From Methanohalophilus levihalophilus (lineage in GTDB: Archaea > Halobacteriota > Methanosarcinia > Methanosarcinales > Methanosarcinaceae), in contig NZ_JAGGLK010000004.1 of the NCBI RefSeq assembly GCF_017874375.1, positions 1 to 64,000 on the forward strand: a stretch of 64,000 nt of DNA, read 5' to 3'. The position numbers and the translations under genes were made by a program. Below are positions 36,327-45,271 of this stretch, one piece after another. How positions within the stretch are numbered: position 1 is the first letter of the stretch; each line of letters opens with the position of its first letter. The notes under the pieces were generated by a model. The model saw nothing but the letters and a program-made list of their open reading frames with translations, was not told where the DNA came from and did not search any database.

Positions 36327-37409
36327 ATGATAAACATTGCAAAACCGGACATCGGGCAAGATGAAATTGAAGCAGTCACAGAAGTAATGAAAAGCGGAAT
36401 GATCGCATCCGGCCCACAGGTAACAGAATTCGAAAAAGAATTCGCAAGTTATATCGGGACAAAACACGCAGTCGCAGTAAATTCCGGAACTGCTGCCCTT
36501 CATGCTGCATTACTTGCAAACGATATTGGCAAAGGTGATGAGGTAATCACTACACCTTTTACTTTCATAGCTACAGGAAATTCCATCCTGTTTACCGGTG
36601 CGAAACCTGTTTTTGCAGATATTGATCCCATTTCATTCAATATTGATCCAGACCTAATTGAAGACAAGATAACAGACAAAACAAAAGCAATAATGCCTGT
36701 ACACCTTTACGGGAATCCTGCCGAAATGAAAATTATCATGGAAATTGCCGATGAATATGACCTTGCCATAATCGAGGATGCATGTCAGGCACATGGAGCA
36801 GAATACAATAAAAAGAAAGTCGGATCTTTCGGATGTGGTGCATTTAGCTTCTACCCCACCAAAAACATGACGACAGGCGAGGGCGGAATAATTACTACAA
36901 ACGATGACGAAGTTGCAGAAAAGGCTCGTATGATACGTGCACATGGATCGCGTGAGAGATACATGCATGAAATGCTGGGATATAATTTACGCATGACCGA
37001 CATATCTGCCGCAATTGGAAGAGTGCAGTTGAAGAAACTGGACACATATATTCAGAAACGCCGGGACAATGCCAGATTGCTTAATGAAGAGTTCGGAGAT
37101 CTGGAAGGTATTACTGCACCTGTAGAGGACACAAATGCCAGGCATGTTTACCATCAATATACCGTACGTGTAAAGAACCGTACAAAAGTTATTGAATCGT
37201 TAAAAGACTCTGATATTGGTTATGGAATACACTATCCACTCCCACTTCACAAACAGCCTTACTATTTAAGCCTTGGATACAAAGATAACCTGCCACTATC
37301 AGAAAAAACTGCTGAAGAAGTTATTTCTCTACCAGTTCACCCAGCGCTTGGTGAAAGCGAGTTATTGCAAGTTATTAAGGCCATGAAAAGAGGGCTTTCA
37401 AATAGCTAA
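36327..37409 (+). CDS. DegT/DnrJ/EryC1 family sugar aminotransferase
   Basis: 360 residues from ATG 36327; an AAAGGAG site lies upstream, and the frame into the previous gene is not a real start. Motifs are GPQVTEFEKEFASYIGTKHAVAV, IIEDACQAHGAEYNKKKVGS, FSFYPTKNMTTGEGG (the PLP lysine is in PTKN) and SVHY-like IGYGIHYPLPLHKQPYY. It aminates a keto-sugar nucleotide. Its end overlaps a convergent VanZ-like gene by 35 nt. Confidence 0.9.
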   Translation: MINIAKPDIGQDEIEAVTEVMKSGMIASGPQVTEFEKEFASYIGTKHAVAVNSGTAALHAALLANDIGKGDEVITTPFTFIATGNSILFTGAKPVFADIDPISFNIDPDLIEDKITDKTKAIMPVHLYGNPAEMKIIMEIADEYDLAIIEDACQAHGAEYNKKKVGSFGCGAFSFYPTKNMTTGEGGIITTNDDEVAEKARMIRAHGSRERYMHEMLGYNLRMTDISAAIGRVQLKKLDTYIQKRRDNARLLNEEFGDLEGITAPVEDTNARHVYHQYTVRVKNRTKVIESLKDSDIGYGIHYPLPLHKQPYYLSLGYKDNLPLSEKTAEEVISLPVHPALGESELLQVIKAMKRGLSNS

Positions 37410-37920
37410 AAGCTTTGCGAAAAATACCTGTACGCTTTTTTTCTTTTTTCCAAAAGAGGGCTTTGATTATTGCAAGCCAGAAAATTATCTGGGCTATTGC
37501 AAGCCCAATACTATTTGCAAGAAGATCATCGGTTGTGGCAGATCTACCCGGTACAAATGACTGGTGAATTTCATCTGTAATTCCATACAGGACACCTATC
37601 AAAATAGCAAAAATCGGAGCATAATGTTTCAAAGTCCGATTGTTAGAATTTCTGAACGTAAGATGTAAAAGAATTCCGAAACCAAAATAAAGAAACATGT
37701 GCACAATTTTATCAAAATTGTCATACGAATAATTGACGATATCGACTGCAAATTGCATATTATGTTGTTTGAAAAAATCTCCCAGATCATGAATAAACTG
37801 TAATTGTGCAAAATCTGACGCAAGTTGTGTGGGATCACTGAGGGAAGATAAGTAAAAAATGAAAATGGCATATACTATTGATAGAAAAGCAAAAATCCGG
37901 AATTTGGATATTTTTAGCAT
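37375..37920 (-). CDS. VanZ-like membrane protein
   Basis: 181 residues with four to five spans. The VanZ pattern is visible: FYLSSLSDP, DNFDKIVHMFLYFGFGILL, LYGITDEIHQSFVPGRSATTDDLLANSIG. The acidic and His residues in those loops are conserved in the family. Archaeal members may take part in polysaccharide or lipid-linked sugar biology; the activity is not established. It converges on and overlaps the aminotransferase. Confidence 0.82.
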   Translation of the reverse strand: MLKISKFRIFAFLSIVYAIFIFYLSSLSDPTQLASDFAQLQFIHDLGDFFKQHNMQFAVDIVNYSYDNFDKIVHMFLYFGFGILLHLTFRNSNNRTLKHYAPIFAILIGVLYGITDEIHQSFVPGRSATTDDLLANSIGLAIAQIIFWLAIIKALFWKKEKKRTGIFRKAFSYLKALFSWP

Positions 37921-38060
37921 GTGCATTTTAAATCACAGTTTGCAACAATACAAAATAAAATTACTTCGGCACTTTAGACCTTAATATGCATAGGTAATAG
38001 ATATATTCTATTGGTGTCTATAATGACCAAATACTAAAGAAATAGCATATGAATTAAAAA

Positions 38061-39056
38061 ATGGGACTGTTTATGCTGGAAAATCTTTCATACTATGAAC
38101 TTGAAGCACTAATTGTTGCAAGCAATTTCCTGATACCCTTTGCTGCGACTGCAATTTCAATGCCTTACTTCATTCGCAAGTTAAAGGAGAGAGGAATTAC
38201 TGCAAAGGACTATTACAAGAAAGGAGAAGTAATGGTTGCTGACAGGGGAGGAGTTGCAATACTCCTCATAGCCATGCTTTCAATTTCACTGAATTCACTT
38301 TTTTTCCAGTTTCCTTCAACTAATTATGTTGCTCTGATAGTTGTTGCAATGTTTGGGATATTCGGCATTCTTGATGATATGATTGACATAGGCAGAGTTT
38401 CAAAATTACTGCTTATGTACTATTGCTCGTATCCCCTCATCCAGTATGCAACCCACACGGCAATTACCTTACCATCCTTAGGTCAATTTGAAATGGGCAT
38501 ACTATACCTGCAATTTATAGTTCCGACTTACGTGCTTGTAGCGTCCAATCTCGTAAATATGCATTCGGGGTACAACGGTCTTGCTTCCGGACTTTCTCTA
38601 ATAGTATTATTATCCCTTATAATCAAATCAATAATCATTGGAGATGTTGGAAACATAATTGCAATTATTGGAATTGCAGGTGCTCTTTTTGGATACTGGC
38701 TTTATGACAAATACCCATCACAAATATTTTGGGGAAATATCGGATCTCTGACCATTGGTGCAGCCATAGGGACAATAATAGTCATACAAGGCTTCATTAT
38801 CAGCGGTTTTGTCATGTTAATCCCGCATACCATCAATTTCCTTATGTATTTTTACTGGAGAGTTACTAAGAAGTACCCTGTTGCTAAATTTGGGCGTGAC
38901 AGGGGAGATGGAATCCTTGAGGTTCCAAATCCATTAACTCTGAAGTGGGTACTTCCATACTACTACAATGTCACCGAAAAACAGGCAACTTATGCCATGT
39001 ATGCATTTACAGCTATTTTCTGCATAATAGGCATCTTCCTACCAGGAAGGATTTAA
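38061..39056 (+). CDS. GlcNAc-1-phosphate transferase family (dolichyl-phosphate, AglH/DPAGT1-like)
   Basis: 331 residues, about ten spans. Motifs of the MraY/WecA/DPAGT1 superfamily are visible: KGEVMVADRGGVAILL, GIFGILDDMIDIG (Asp-Asp Mg ligands), LVNMHSGYNGLASGLS (substrate loop), IFWGNIGSLTIGAAIG and WRVTKKYPVAKFGRDRGDG. It loads a sugar phosphate on a polyprenyl phosphate and starts N-glycan assembly. Together with the preceding sugar genes it forms a glycosylation mini-cluster. Confidence 0.85.
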   Translation: MGLFMLENLSYYELEALIVASNFLIPFAATAISMPYFIRKLKERGITAKDYYKKGEVMVADRGGVAILLIAMLSISLNSLFFQFPSTNYVALIVVAMFGIFGILDDMIDIGRVSKLLLMYYCSYPLIQYATHTAITLPSLGQFEMGILYLQFIVPTYVLVASNLVNMHSGYNGLASGLSLIVLLSLIIKSIIIGDVGNIIAIIGIAGALFGYWLYDKYPSQIFWGNIGSLTIGAAIGTIIVIQGFIISGFVMLIPHTINFLMYFYWRVTKKYPVAKFGRDRGDGILEVPNPLTLKWVLPYYYNVTEKQATYAMYAFTAIFCIIGIFLPGRI

Positions 39057-40250
39057 TCATCGCCTGTAAAACATCAGCATTATAAAAGCAATTAGCAGAA
39101 GAAATAAACCGTTCTGAGAAACTTCAGGGAAGATCGTTTCATCCCTATTATTTTCGGAGATGCTAGCACCATCTGTATCATCTTCCAGAATTTCATCGCT
39201 TGAAGAATCGGAGTTATGTTTAGACTCTTTTTCAGCATATACTATTGCAAACGGCGAAAACCCCGGCGTCTGCGCTCTGAAATACGAATTTCCTTCATTT
39301 TCAAATAAAAAGTAAGTGGGCAAAGAAGACCACGAACCTTCATCATAACGCCTCAGTTCAATTTCTGAAAAAGAAATATCATTCCCTTCAAACCACCCCA
39401 TTGGTACCTTAAATACAATCTCTGCATCTTCTATGTTTGAAGGAGTAGCATAACCTGCAAGACCAATCCACAAATTAAAATTGGCATACACGTTTTCCCC
39501 GGCAGGAGAATCCACGAAAACAGAAGTGTCGTTAAGTAACTCAACTGTAGCTTTCGTTTGTCCCGCATTGGTTAATGGTGTAAAATTTATGTAAGCAATC
39601 GGGTTTAAAGGATCATCAAATGCGTATGATGCCGGATTTCGTGCAACGAGAATGTTGCTTGAAATTTGCTTGAGAGCCACGTTTGAGGGAGGTTCGCCAT
39701 CAGACCCACTGCCACCTCCCCCGCCACCAGTGCCCCCCGAAGAAGATGACGAAGTTCCGGAAGAAGATAAACTTACATAAACAGATTGTGATACAAAAGG
39801 AAGCGAGTCCCCATCTTCATTACTTACAACAATATTCTGGGCTTCGAATTCATAGGTTCCACTGGAATTGCCAGCGGCGAACTCAATGTGGGCAAAGTGT
39901 CCATCGGAAGAAGTGTTACTTTTTCCCAAGATTACACCAAAAACATTTGATATCGTCCCTAACTCCGCATCAATATCACCGGAATTGAATATTGTTGGTG
40001 ACCCTGAAGTCTGAAGAAAGCTGCCTTCATCGACCAATGTAGCTTCTGCAAAAGTTGGTTCAAAATTTATGTCCATTTCTATGCCTGTAACTGGAACATC
40101 GGGGTTGACATAAACACTAATTGTAAAGTTATCCCCTGAAGAAACTGATGTGGAAGATGATTCCAAGAATATCTCAACTTGTCCAAGGGCAGGTATAGAA
40201 GCAAATAGAATCAAAAGCACTATAGAAAAAATAAATGGAGTTTTTTGCAT
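39057..40250 (-). CDS. secreted cohesin/PGF-pre-PGF domain surface protein
   Basis: 397 residues from ATG 40250, which has a GGAGAG site. Signal peptide FSIVLLILFASIPALGQ, then a cohesin-like beta domain (FLESSSTSVSSGDNFTIS... VYVNPDVPVTGIEMDINF), a Gly/Ser-rich linker (residues about 180-200), and a PGF-pre-PGF-like domain ending AQTPGFSPFAIVYAEK. The C-terminus PEVSQNGLFLLLIAFIMLM then YRR is a membrane anchor with Arg, resembling a sorting signal but lacking PGF or PEF. The archaeosortase gene lies 63 nt upstream on the same strand. Confidence 0.8.
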   Translation of the reverse strand: MQKTPFIFSIVLLILFASIPALGQVEIFLESSSTSVSSGDNFTISVYVNPDVPVTGIEMDINFEPTFAEATLVDEGSFLQTSGSPTIFNSGDIDAELGTISNVFGVILGKSNTSSDGHFAHIEFAAGNSSGTYEFEAQNIVVSNEDGDSLPFVSQSVYVSLSSSGTSSSSSGGTGGGGGGSGSDGEPPSNVALKQISSNILVARNPASYAFDDPLNPIAYINFTPLTNAGQTKATVELLNDTSVFVDSPAGENVYANFNLWIGLAGYATPSNIEDAEIVFKVPMGWFEGNDISFSEIELRRYDEGSWSSLPTYFLFENEGNSYFRAQTPGFSPFAIVYAEKESKHNSDSSSDEILEDDTDGASISENNRDETIFPEVSQNGLFLLLIAFIMLMFYRR

Positions 40251-40313
40251 CAACTCTCCTTTTCTAACAGAAACTAAAAAAGTATTTCGTAAATTCAATG
40301 CTTATAATTCAAA

Positions 40314-41141
40314 TTATCGGTACTTTTCAAGTAAGAACATAATCGAACCTGCAACTGCCGCAAATATGATCCACCCAAGATGGGTATGTACTACCATCAT
40401 GGTATCAAGACCGTAATAAAATGCAGTAATATAAAGAATAATGACACGAACCAGATTTGAAATATATGCTACAACAACAGCAACTCCCAATAGCGCAAGG
40501 GTTTTGTTGAGTTCCATTTTTTCAATTCGGCTATATCCAAAAACGATTCCAATCAAAAGGAACATGGAATAAAGACCGGAACATGGCCCACCGATAACAA
40601 TTGTCATTGGCACTACCCCCCCAAGTTGGACAGTTTCAGTAGCCACAACCTCAACAGGAATTCCAAACAATTTAATTACTGAAACTGTAGGCAATAATAC
40701 AAAGTAATGATCAAAAAGGTGAAGAAAATCAATGTTTAAAGCACCAAATGTACTATAGAAAATTATGAAAAGAAAGAGAAATGATGCCGAAATGTAAATG
40801 CCAAATTCACCTAGTTTCGCAAATTGCTGGATGTTTAGACCATAAACAACAAGTGATGCTCCCAAGAAAAAAACCATCGTATCAAGGGTTCCAAGCTGAT
40901 TCAAGGCTTGGAGATTATAGGCAACATCCGCAATGATCATTACCACTCCAATTAGAGCATAAATATAGGAATTCTTTGCCGAAGCGGACGAAGTAATCTG
41001 AAGACGTGTGAATACCAAAACCGCAAGAAGAATCAAGACTATACCCGCAAGTGCAGAACCTTCACTCATTTCTATTGTTGCGCCAGTGAATAAGGCGAGT
41101 ATCAACAGAATGTACAAAATGTTTTTGTTTTCTTCAGGCAT
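40314..41141 (-). CDS. artC: archaeosortase C (PEF-CTERM processing transpeptidase)
   Basis: 275 residues, about eight spans. The exosortase/archaeosortase active site is visible: Cys187 in GGPCSGLYSMF, Arg232 in SNLVRVIIL and His254 (or 252) in VHTHLGW. These enzymes recognise C-terminal sorting tails and probably transfer the cleaved protein to a lipid. A PEF-CTERM protein is encoded 330 bp away, on the other strand, so the two are likely a dedicated pair. This is inference from motif and neighbourhood. The ArtC subtype is assigned because of that neighbour. Confidence 0.85.
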   Translation of the reverse strand: MPEENKNILYILLILALFTGATIEMSEGSALAGIVLILLAVLVFTRLQITSSASAKNSYIYALIGVVMIIADVAYNLQALNQLGTLDTMVFFLGASLVVYGLNIQQFAKLGEFGIYISASFLFLFIIFYSTFGALNIDFLHLFDHYFVLLPTVSVIKLFGIPVEVVATETVQLGGVVPMTIVIGGPCSGLYSMFLLIGIVFGYSRIEKMELNKTLALLGVAVVVAYISNLVRVIILYITAFYYGLDTMMVVHTHLGWIIFAAVAGSIMFLLEKYR

Positions 41142-41470
41142 TTATTCCTATGTCTCCGAAATACAAAAAGCCTTTTTTATATAATATTCTTTCTACTAAT
41201 ATAGATACACAAATATCTTAATTAATCAAAGGAGCGAGAGTGTCCTGTTTTTTGAAAAATTCATGTCAATAAAAGTATAATATATTAAACTCCACACGGT
41301 TTAATCCAATACTGCTCAAAAGCAGCATTTTTAGAGATGAAATAATATAGAGTTGAAAATACCACTCATCATTATCATAATAATAACATTTTACTTTTTT
41401 TCACAATGTTTAAATAGAAGAGAGATATATAATATTCATTAACTAAGGATTACCAGAAGGTGGTACAATT
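41142..41470. promoter_or_regulatory. AT-rich divergent region between artC and the PEF-CTERM gene
   Basis: 329 bases of AT-rich sequence. TATA-like TTTAAATA at 41409-41416 sits 55-62 nt before the PEF-CTERM gene. A small hairpin CTGCT-CAAA-AGCAG (near 41320) with T-run downstream could stop a transcript, but no gene precedes it on the plus strand. No frame with codon-like character was seen. Confidence 0.45.
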
Positions 41471-41974
41471 ATGAAAGCAAAAGTATTAGTGGCCATACTG
41501 GCAGTATTCCTGCTTAGTGCAGGAACAGCTGCGGCATATGATGCAAACTTGTGGAACGCAGATGGAAGTGCAGCACTTCCAAATCCAATTATCATCCAAC
41601 CAGGAGAAAACATTACGGCAAGTTTTTTGATGGAAAATTTGTTGGCGAATGACCTGAATGAAACGTTCTACTACGACTATACAGTAGTTGTAGTATCTGG
41701 TAGCGGAGTTCCAAGTGACATTACAGTCACAACCCCGGTTAGCGTGGTGCCAACAACATCACCATACATGGATGTTGGAGTTATCAAGATTGAGAAAGAT
41801 GCAAACGCACCAATGGATACCGTTTACAGAGTACAGGTAGAAGCTGGTGGAGAAGGAACTGAAATTGATACTGCTTCAAGGACAATTAACGTTCCAGAAT
41901 TCCCAACCGTAGCACTCCCTATCGCTGCAATCCTCGGACTTGCATTCTTCATACAGCGCCGCAGGGATGAATAA
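41471..41974 (+). CDS. secreted PEF-CTERM protein, archaeosortase C substrate
   Basis: 167 residues. Signal peptide VAILAVFLLSAGTAAAYD, a beta-sandwich-like mature part of about 110 residues, and a C-terminal sorting tail VPEFPTVALPIAAILGLAFF followed by IQRRRDE. PEF, a hydrophobic span and a basic cluster define PEF-CTERM. The mature region repeats TVTTPVSVVPTTSP-type Thr/Pro segments and has no known domain. It is a single gene with its own promoter and terminator. Since ArtC lies next to it, it should be anchored at the cell surface. Confidence 0.85.
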   Translation: MKAKVLVAILAVFLLSAGTAAAYDANLWNADGSAALPNPIIIQPGENITASFLMENLLANDLNETFYYDYTVVVVSGSGVPSDITVTTPVSVVPTTSPYMDVGVIKIEKDANAPMDTVYRVQVEAGGEGTEIDTASRTINVPEFPTVALPIAAILGLAFFIQRRRDE

Positions 41975-41998
41975 TCCCTTCATCCCCTCTTTTTTTCT
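41964..41998 (+). terminator. terminator overlapping the PEF-CTERM stop
   Basis: GGGATGAA (41964-41971) / TTCATCCC (41979-41986), 7-nt loop, followed by a long T-rich run. The stem includes the stop codon. Confidence 0.65.
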
Positions 41999-42087
41999 TT
42001 TTTATTTTTCCTTGAGCTAAAAGCTCGGTTAAAACTATTTATTCCTTAAACACCAACTACCCTACTATTCTTTTGAGGTAGATCAAG

Positions 42088-43140
42088 ATGGATGTTAAAG
42101 AAATCCTTCAGGAATTAGCAAATGCCCACGGCATATCCGGCCATGAACAGAATATTCGGCAGATAATGGAAAGAGAAATCAAGCCTTATGTAGACAAAAT
42201 CAGAACTGACAAAATGGGAAACCTGATTGCTACCAAGAAGGGAACCGGGCCATCCATAATGCTTGCAGCTCACATGGATGAAATTGGCCTCATGGTGAAA
42301 TACATTGACGATAACGGATATCTCAGGTTTGTGAAAATTGGAGGATGGTTTGACCAGACACTACACAGCCAGAGAGTCATTGTACATGCGGAAAACGGCC
42401 CTCTTCACGGAGTAATTGGTTCAAAACCTCCACACGTCATGAAAGAGGAAGATAAAAAGAACCCGGTTAAAGCAGATGACATGTTCATTGATATCGGAGC
42501 AAAGAACAAAGAGGAAGCAGAAAAACTGGGCGTTAAAGTCGGAACCTCCATATCCCCGGACAGAGATTTTGTGCCACTTCTCAATGGACTTTACACATGT
42601 AAAGCATTTGATAACCGTGCCGGTGTAGCGATGTTAATCGAAGCGATGAGGCAAATTTCCGAAATGGATATTGATGCGACTATCTATGCAGTTGGTACCG
42701 TACAGGAAGAAGTCGGATTGAAAGGAGCGCGAACCTCTGCGTTTGGGCTCGATCCTGATGTTGCAATTGCCACAGACGTAACAATACCAGGAGATCATCC
42801 CGGAATTGAAAAGAAAGACTCTGCGCTCGAAATTGGAAAAGGTCCTGTTATCACAGTAGTAGATGCAGGCGGGAGAGGCCTCATGGCTGACCAGAATGTT
42901 GTTCGTTGGTTGAGTGAAACTGCAGAAGAGAATGAAATCCCATACCAGCTTGACGTAGGAGATGGCGGAACAACCGATGCAACGGCTATTCACCTGACAA
43001 AGGAAGGAATACCATCAAGCACAATCAGCGTCCCTGCACGTTATATTCACTCCCCGGTAGAGGTAATTTCTATTGAGGATTTGAAGGCGTGTGCAACTCT
43101 TATCGCAAAAGCTGCAGCAAACGTGAGCAAATATTTTTAA
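42088..43140 (+). CDS. M42 family metallo-aminopeptidase
   Basis: 350 residues. MLAAHMDEIGLMVKYID and KAFDNRAGVAMLIEAM hold zinc ligands, TVQEEVGLKGARTSAFG carries the catalytic Glu, ATDVTIPGD the third metal site, and PARYIHSPVEVIS the last His. These form the TET-type dodecameric aminopeptidase/cellulase family. It removes N-terminal residues of peptides after proteasome action. Length is normal. A stem-loop terminator follows 10 nt after the stop. Confidence 0.92.
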   Translation: MDVKEILQELANAHGISGHEQNIRQIMEREIKPYVDKIRTDKMGNLIATKKGTGPSIMLAAHMDEIGLMVKYIDDNGYLRFVKIGGWFDQTLHSQRVIVHAENGPLHGVIGSKPPHVMKEEDKKNPVKADDMFIDIGAKNKEEAEKLGVKVGTSISPDRDFVPLLNGLYTCKAFDNRAGVAMLIEAMRQISEMDIDATIYAVGTVQEEVGLKGARTSAFGLDPDVAIATDVTIPGDHPGIEKKDSALEIGKGPVITVVDAGGRGLMADQNVVRWLSETAEENEIPYQLDVGDGGTTDATAIHLTKEGIPSSTISVPARYIHSPVEVISIEDLKACATLIAKAAANVSKYF

Positions 43141-43149
43141 AACAGTATT

Positions 43150-43172
43150 GGGGCTTCGCCCCTTTCTTTTTT
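43150..43172 (+). terminator. stem-loop terminator
   Basis: GGGGC-TTC-GCCCC (43150-43162) followed by TTTCTTTTTT. It is placed just after the M42 peptidase gene. Confidence 0.8.
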
Positions 43173-43343
43173 GAACACTAGTGAGATCAGCCATCCCAGG
43201 AAACCGAACAACATAATGAAAATTCTGTTTCCCCACAGAAAGGATGTTGAACCCTTGGACAAAACCCGAGTATAGATCTCTATGATGCATGTATCTGATG
43301 CATCTACTTATGCATGATTTTAACTAATGAGTACCAGAATATT

Positions 43344-43690
43344 TCAGATAAAGACCTCACCGCATAGAAAACTTTTTACCAAAAGTTCACCGCTACCAGT
43401 ATCAAACACAATAGTACGCCCATGATTCTTTCCTATGTCTTCAGCAATTATAGGAATGTCCAATCTGGACAGTGTTAATTTCGTTTCCTTAATATTTCGT
43501 TCTCCGATAGTCATCTATGCTGCCTTGCCAAAAGAAAACATATGTGCACCCCCAGCGAGTTTTGCCCAGAGACGGTTCTTTACAGCACCTTCATTTGCCA
43601 TATCACCTATCAGAGAAACAATCCCAGCATCTCCAAATTTTGAATGCCATGGGTTATAAATAAGATAACTCAATATTCCATATCGTGAGT
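43344..43690 (-). pseudogene. cheD: CheD relic (chemoreceptor glutamine deamidase), 5'-truncated, one in-frame TAG
   Basis: The minus-strand frame reads SKFGDAGIVSLIGDMANEGA, then LWAKLAGGAHMFSFGKAA, a TAG (43515-43517), MTIGERNIKETKLTLSRLDI, and PIIAEDIGKNHGRTIVFDTG before a TGA stop. This is unmistakably CheD: AKxxGGAxMF, IGERN, and EDxGxxxGRT are the family signatures. The N-terminal part with the catalytic GSC loop is missing and no start codon exists in frame. TAG sits at a variable position and could be pyrrolysine, but loss of the active-site Cys makes it a relic. Chemotaxis genes are otherwise absent here. Confidence 0.8.
43654..43662 (+). promoter_or_regulatory. TATA box for the leuA-ilvBNC operon
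   Basis: TTATAAATA; a transcription start near 43687 would give a leader of about 90 nt before the first conserved codons. It lies inside the upstream end of the CheD relic. Confidence 0.5.
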
Positions 43691-43773
43691 AAGGTATGGA
43701 TAAATTAAGGCAGTAAAACCCAGCTTTTATTCTGGTTTGTCACATTTGTACAGCGCTTACAAAAATACCGTGA

Positions 43774-45270
43774 GGGATTGTATTATTCGAAAATGTACGC
43801 TTTTTAGACACTACACTCCGAGATGGTGAACAAACACCTGGAGTCGCACTGAATACCGAAGGTAAACTTGCAATAGCCCGCAAGCTTGATGAGCTGGGCA
43901 TATCTATAATAGAAGCCGGCTCTGCAATTACTTCCGAAGGCGAACGCAATGCCATGAAAGCTGTAGCCGCCGAAGGACTTGATGCAGAAATCTGCAGCTA
44001 TTGTCGTATAATGCAGCAAGATGTTGATTATGCACTTGAATGTGATGTTGATTCCATTCACTTGGTAGCTCCGGTTTCGGATCTTCACATCAATGTGAAA
44101 TTGAAGAAAAGCCGTGAAGATGTTATTGATATGGCAGTCAATACAACCGAATACGCCAAGGAACACGGCCTTATCGTCGAGATTAGCGGAGAAGATGCCT
44201 CAAGGGCAGATTTCGAGTTCCTGAAAAAGTTCTATCAAAAAGGAATTGAAGCTGGTGCGGACAGGGCCTGCTATTGCGATACTGTCGGATTATTAGTGCC
44301 TGAAAAAACAACCGAGATCTTTGGTGAACTTGCAGATTTCTGCGAGGTGCCCGTAAGTATACATTGCCACGATGATTTTGGTATGTCAGTGGCAAATACA
44401 GTGGCTGCCCTAAATGCAGGAGCAAAAGAAGCCCACTGTACAATAAACGGCATTGGCGAAAGAGCCGGAAATACTGCTCTTGAAGAAGTAGTGATGATTC
44501 TGGAATGGTTATATAAATATGACACCGGAATCAAAAAAGAGGAATTATACCGCACATCCCGCCTTGTGAGCAGGCTCACCGGAATACCGGTGGCAATCAA
44601 CAAATCACTTGTGGGAGGCAATGCGTTTACCCATGAAGCAGGAATCCATGTACACGGCCTGCTGGCAGACACCTCCACTTATGAACCCCTGAAACCAGAA
44701 ATTGTGGGAAGGGAGCGCAAGATTGTTCTTGGAAAACACGCAGGAAAGAGCTCAGTCACCCTTGCCCTGAAGGAACTGGGGCTTGACGTCGATAAACCAC
44801 AACTTGATGAAATCCTGCTCCGCGTAAAAGAACTCGGTGATCACGGTAAAAGAGTTACAGACTCTGATCTGCAAACAATCGCAGAAACAGTTCTTGATAC
44901 TTACACTGAAGCCCGCGTCAATCTTGAAGAATACAACATTGTATCCGGAAGCAGAGTGATGCCAACCGCATCCGTCAGGCTTACCGTTGACGGCAAAGAA
45001 GTCATCGAAGCAGATGTTGGAGATGGCCCCGTTGATGCAGTAGTGAAAGGCATCAGCAAAGCTGTTGCAGGAATTGCCGACATCCAGCTAGAGGAATATC
45101 ATGTTGATTCCATCACTGGCGGCACAGATGCACTCGTAGAAGTACGTGTAAAATTGTCCAGAGATGGAAAGATGGCAACTTCAAGAGGGGCTCGTACAGA
45201 TATTATTATGGCATCCGTTGAAGCCGTAATTAACGGAATTAATCAACTTATAAAAGAAAACAAGGGATAA
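43774..45270 (+). CDS. leuA: 2-isopropylmalate/citramalate synthase, LeuA/CimA family (start unresolved)
   Basis: The frame is open from 43774 (498 codons). The conserved start [19 protein letters not shown] lies at 43795-43851, but no in-frame ATG, GTG or TTG exists before ATG 43954, which would delete the active-site [10 protein letters not shown] good ATG at 43793 is out of frame by one base in a run of five T; adding one T would join it as [27 protein letters not shown] holds metal-ligand His residues; the C-terminal regulatory domain (about 115 residues) is present. It condenses acetyl-CoA with a 2-oxo acid. LeuA and CimA cannot be told apart; ilvBNC follow. Confidence 0.85.
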   Translation, partial: GIVLFENVRFLDTTLRDGEQTPGVALNTEGKLAIARKLDELGISIIEAGSAITSEGERNAMKAVAAEGLDAEICSYCRIMQQDVDYALECDVDSIHLVAPVSDLHINVKLKKSREDVIDMAVNTTEYAKEHGLIVEISGEDASRADFEFLKKFYQKGIEAGADRACYCDTVGLLVPEKTTEIFGELADFCEVPVSIHCHDDFGMSVANTVAALNAGAKEAHCTINGIGERAGNTALEEVVMILEWLYKYDTGIKKEELYRTSRLVSRLTGIPVAINKSLVGGNAFTHEAGIHVHGLLADTSTYEPLKPEIVGRERKIVLGKHAGKSSVTLALKELGLDVDKPQLDEILLRVKELGDHGKRVTDSDLQTIAETVLDTYTEARVNLEEYNIVSGSRVMPTASVRLTVDGKEVIEADVGDGPVDAVVKGISKAVAGIADIQLEEYHVDSITGGTDALVEVRVKLSRDGKMATSRGARTDIIMASVEAVINGINQLIKENKG

Positions 45271-45271
45271 G

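Noticed and set aside
43250-43320. Repeated GATGCAT/ATGCAT words resembling a short direct repeat
   Set aside because: Only 6-7 bases long and irregularly spaced; not a CRISPR or attachment site.
43435-43659. Plus-strand frame of 74 codons inside the CheD relic
   Set aside because: The opposite strand shows clear CheD motifs, so this is a shadow frame.
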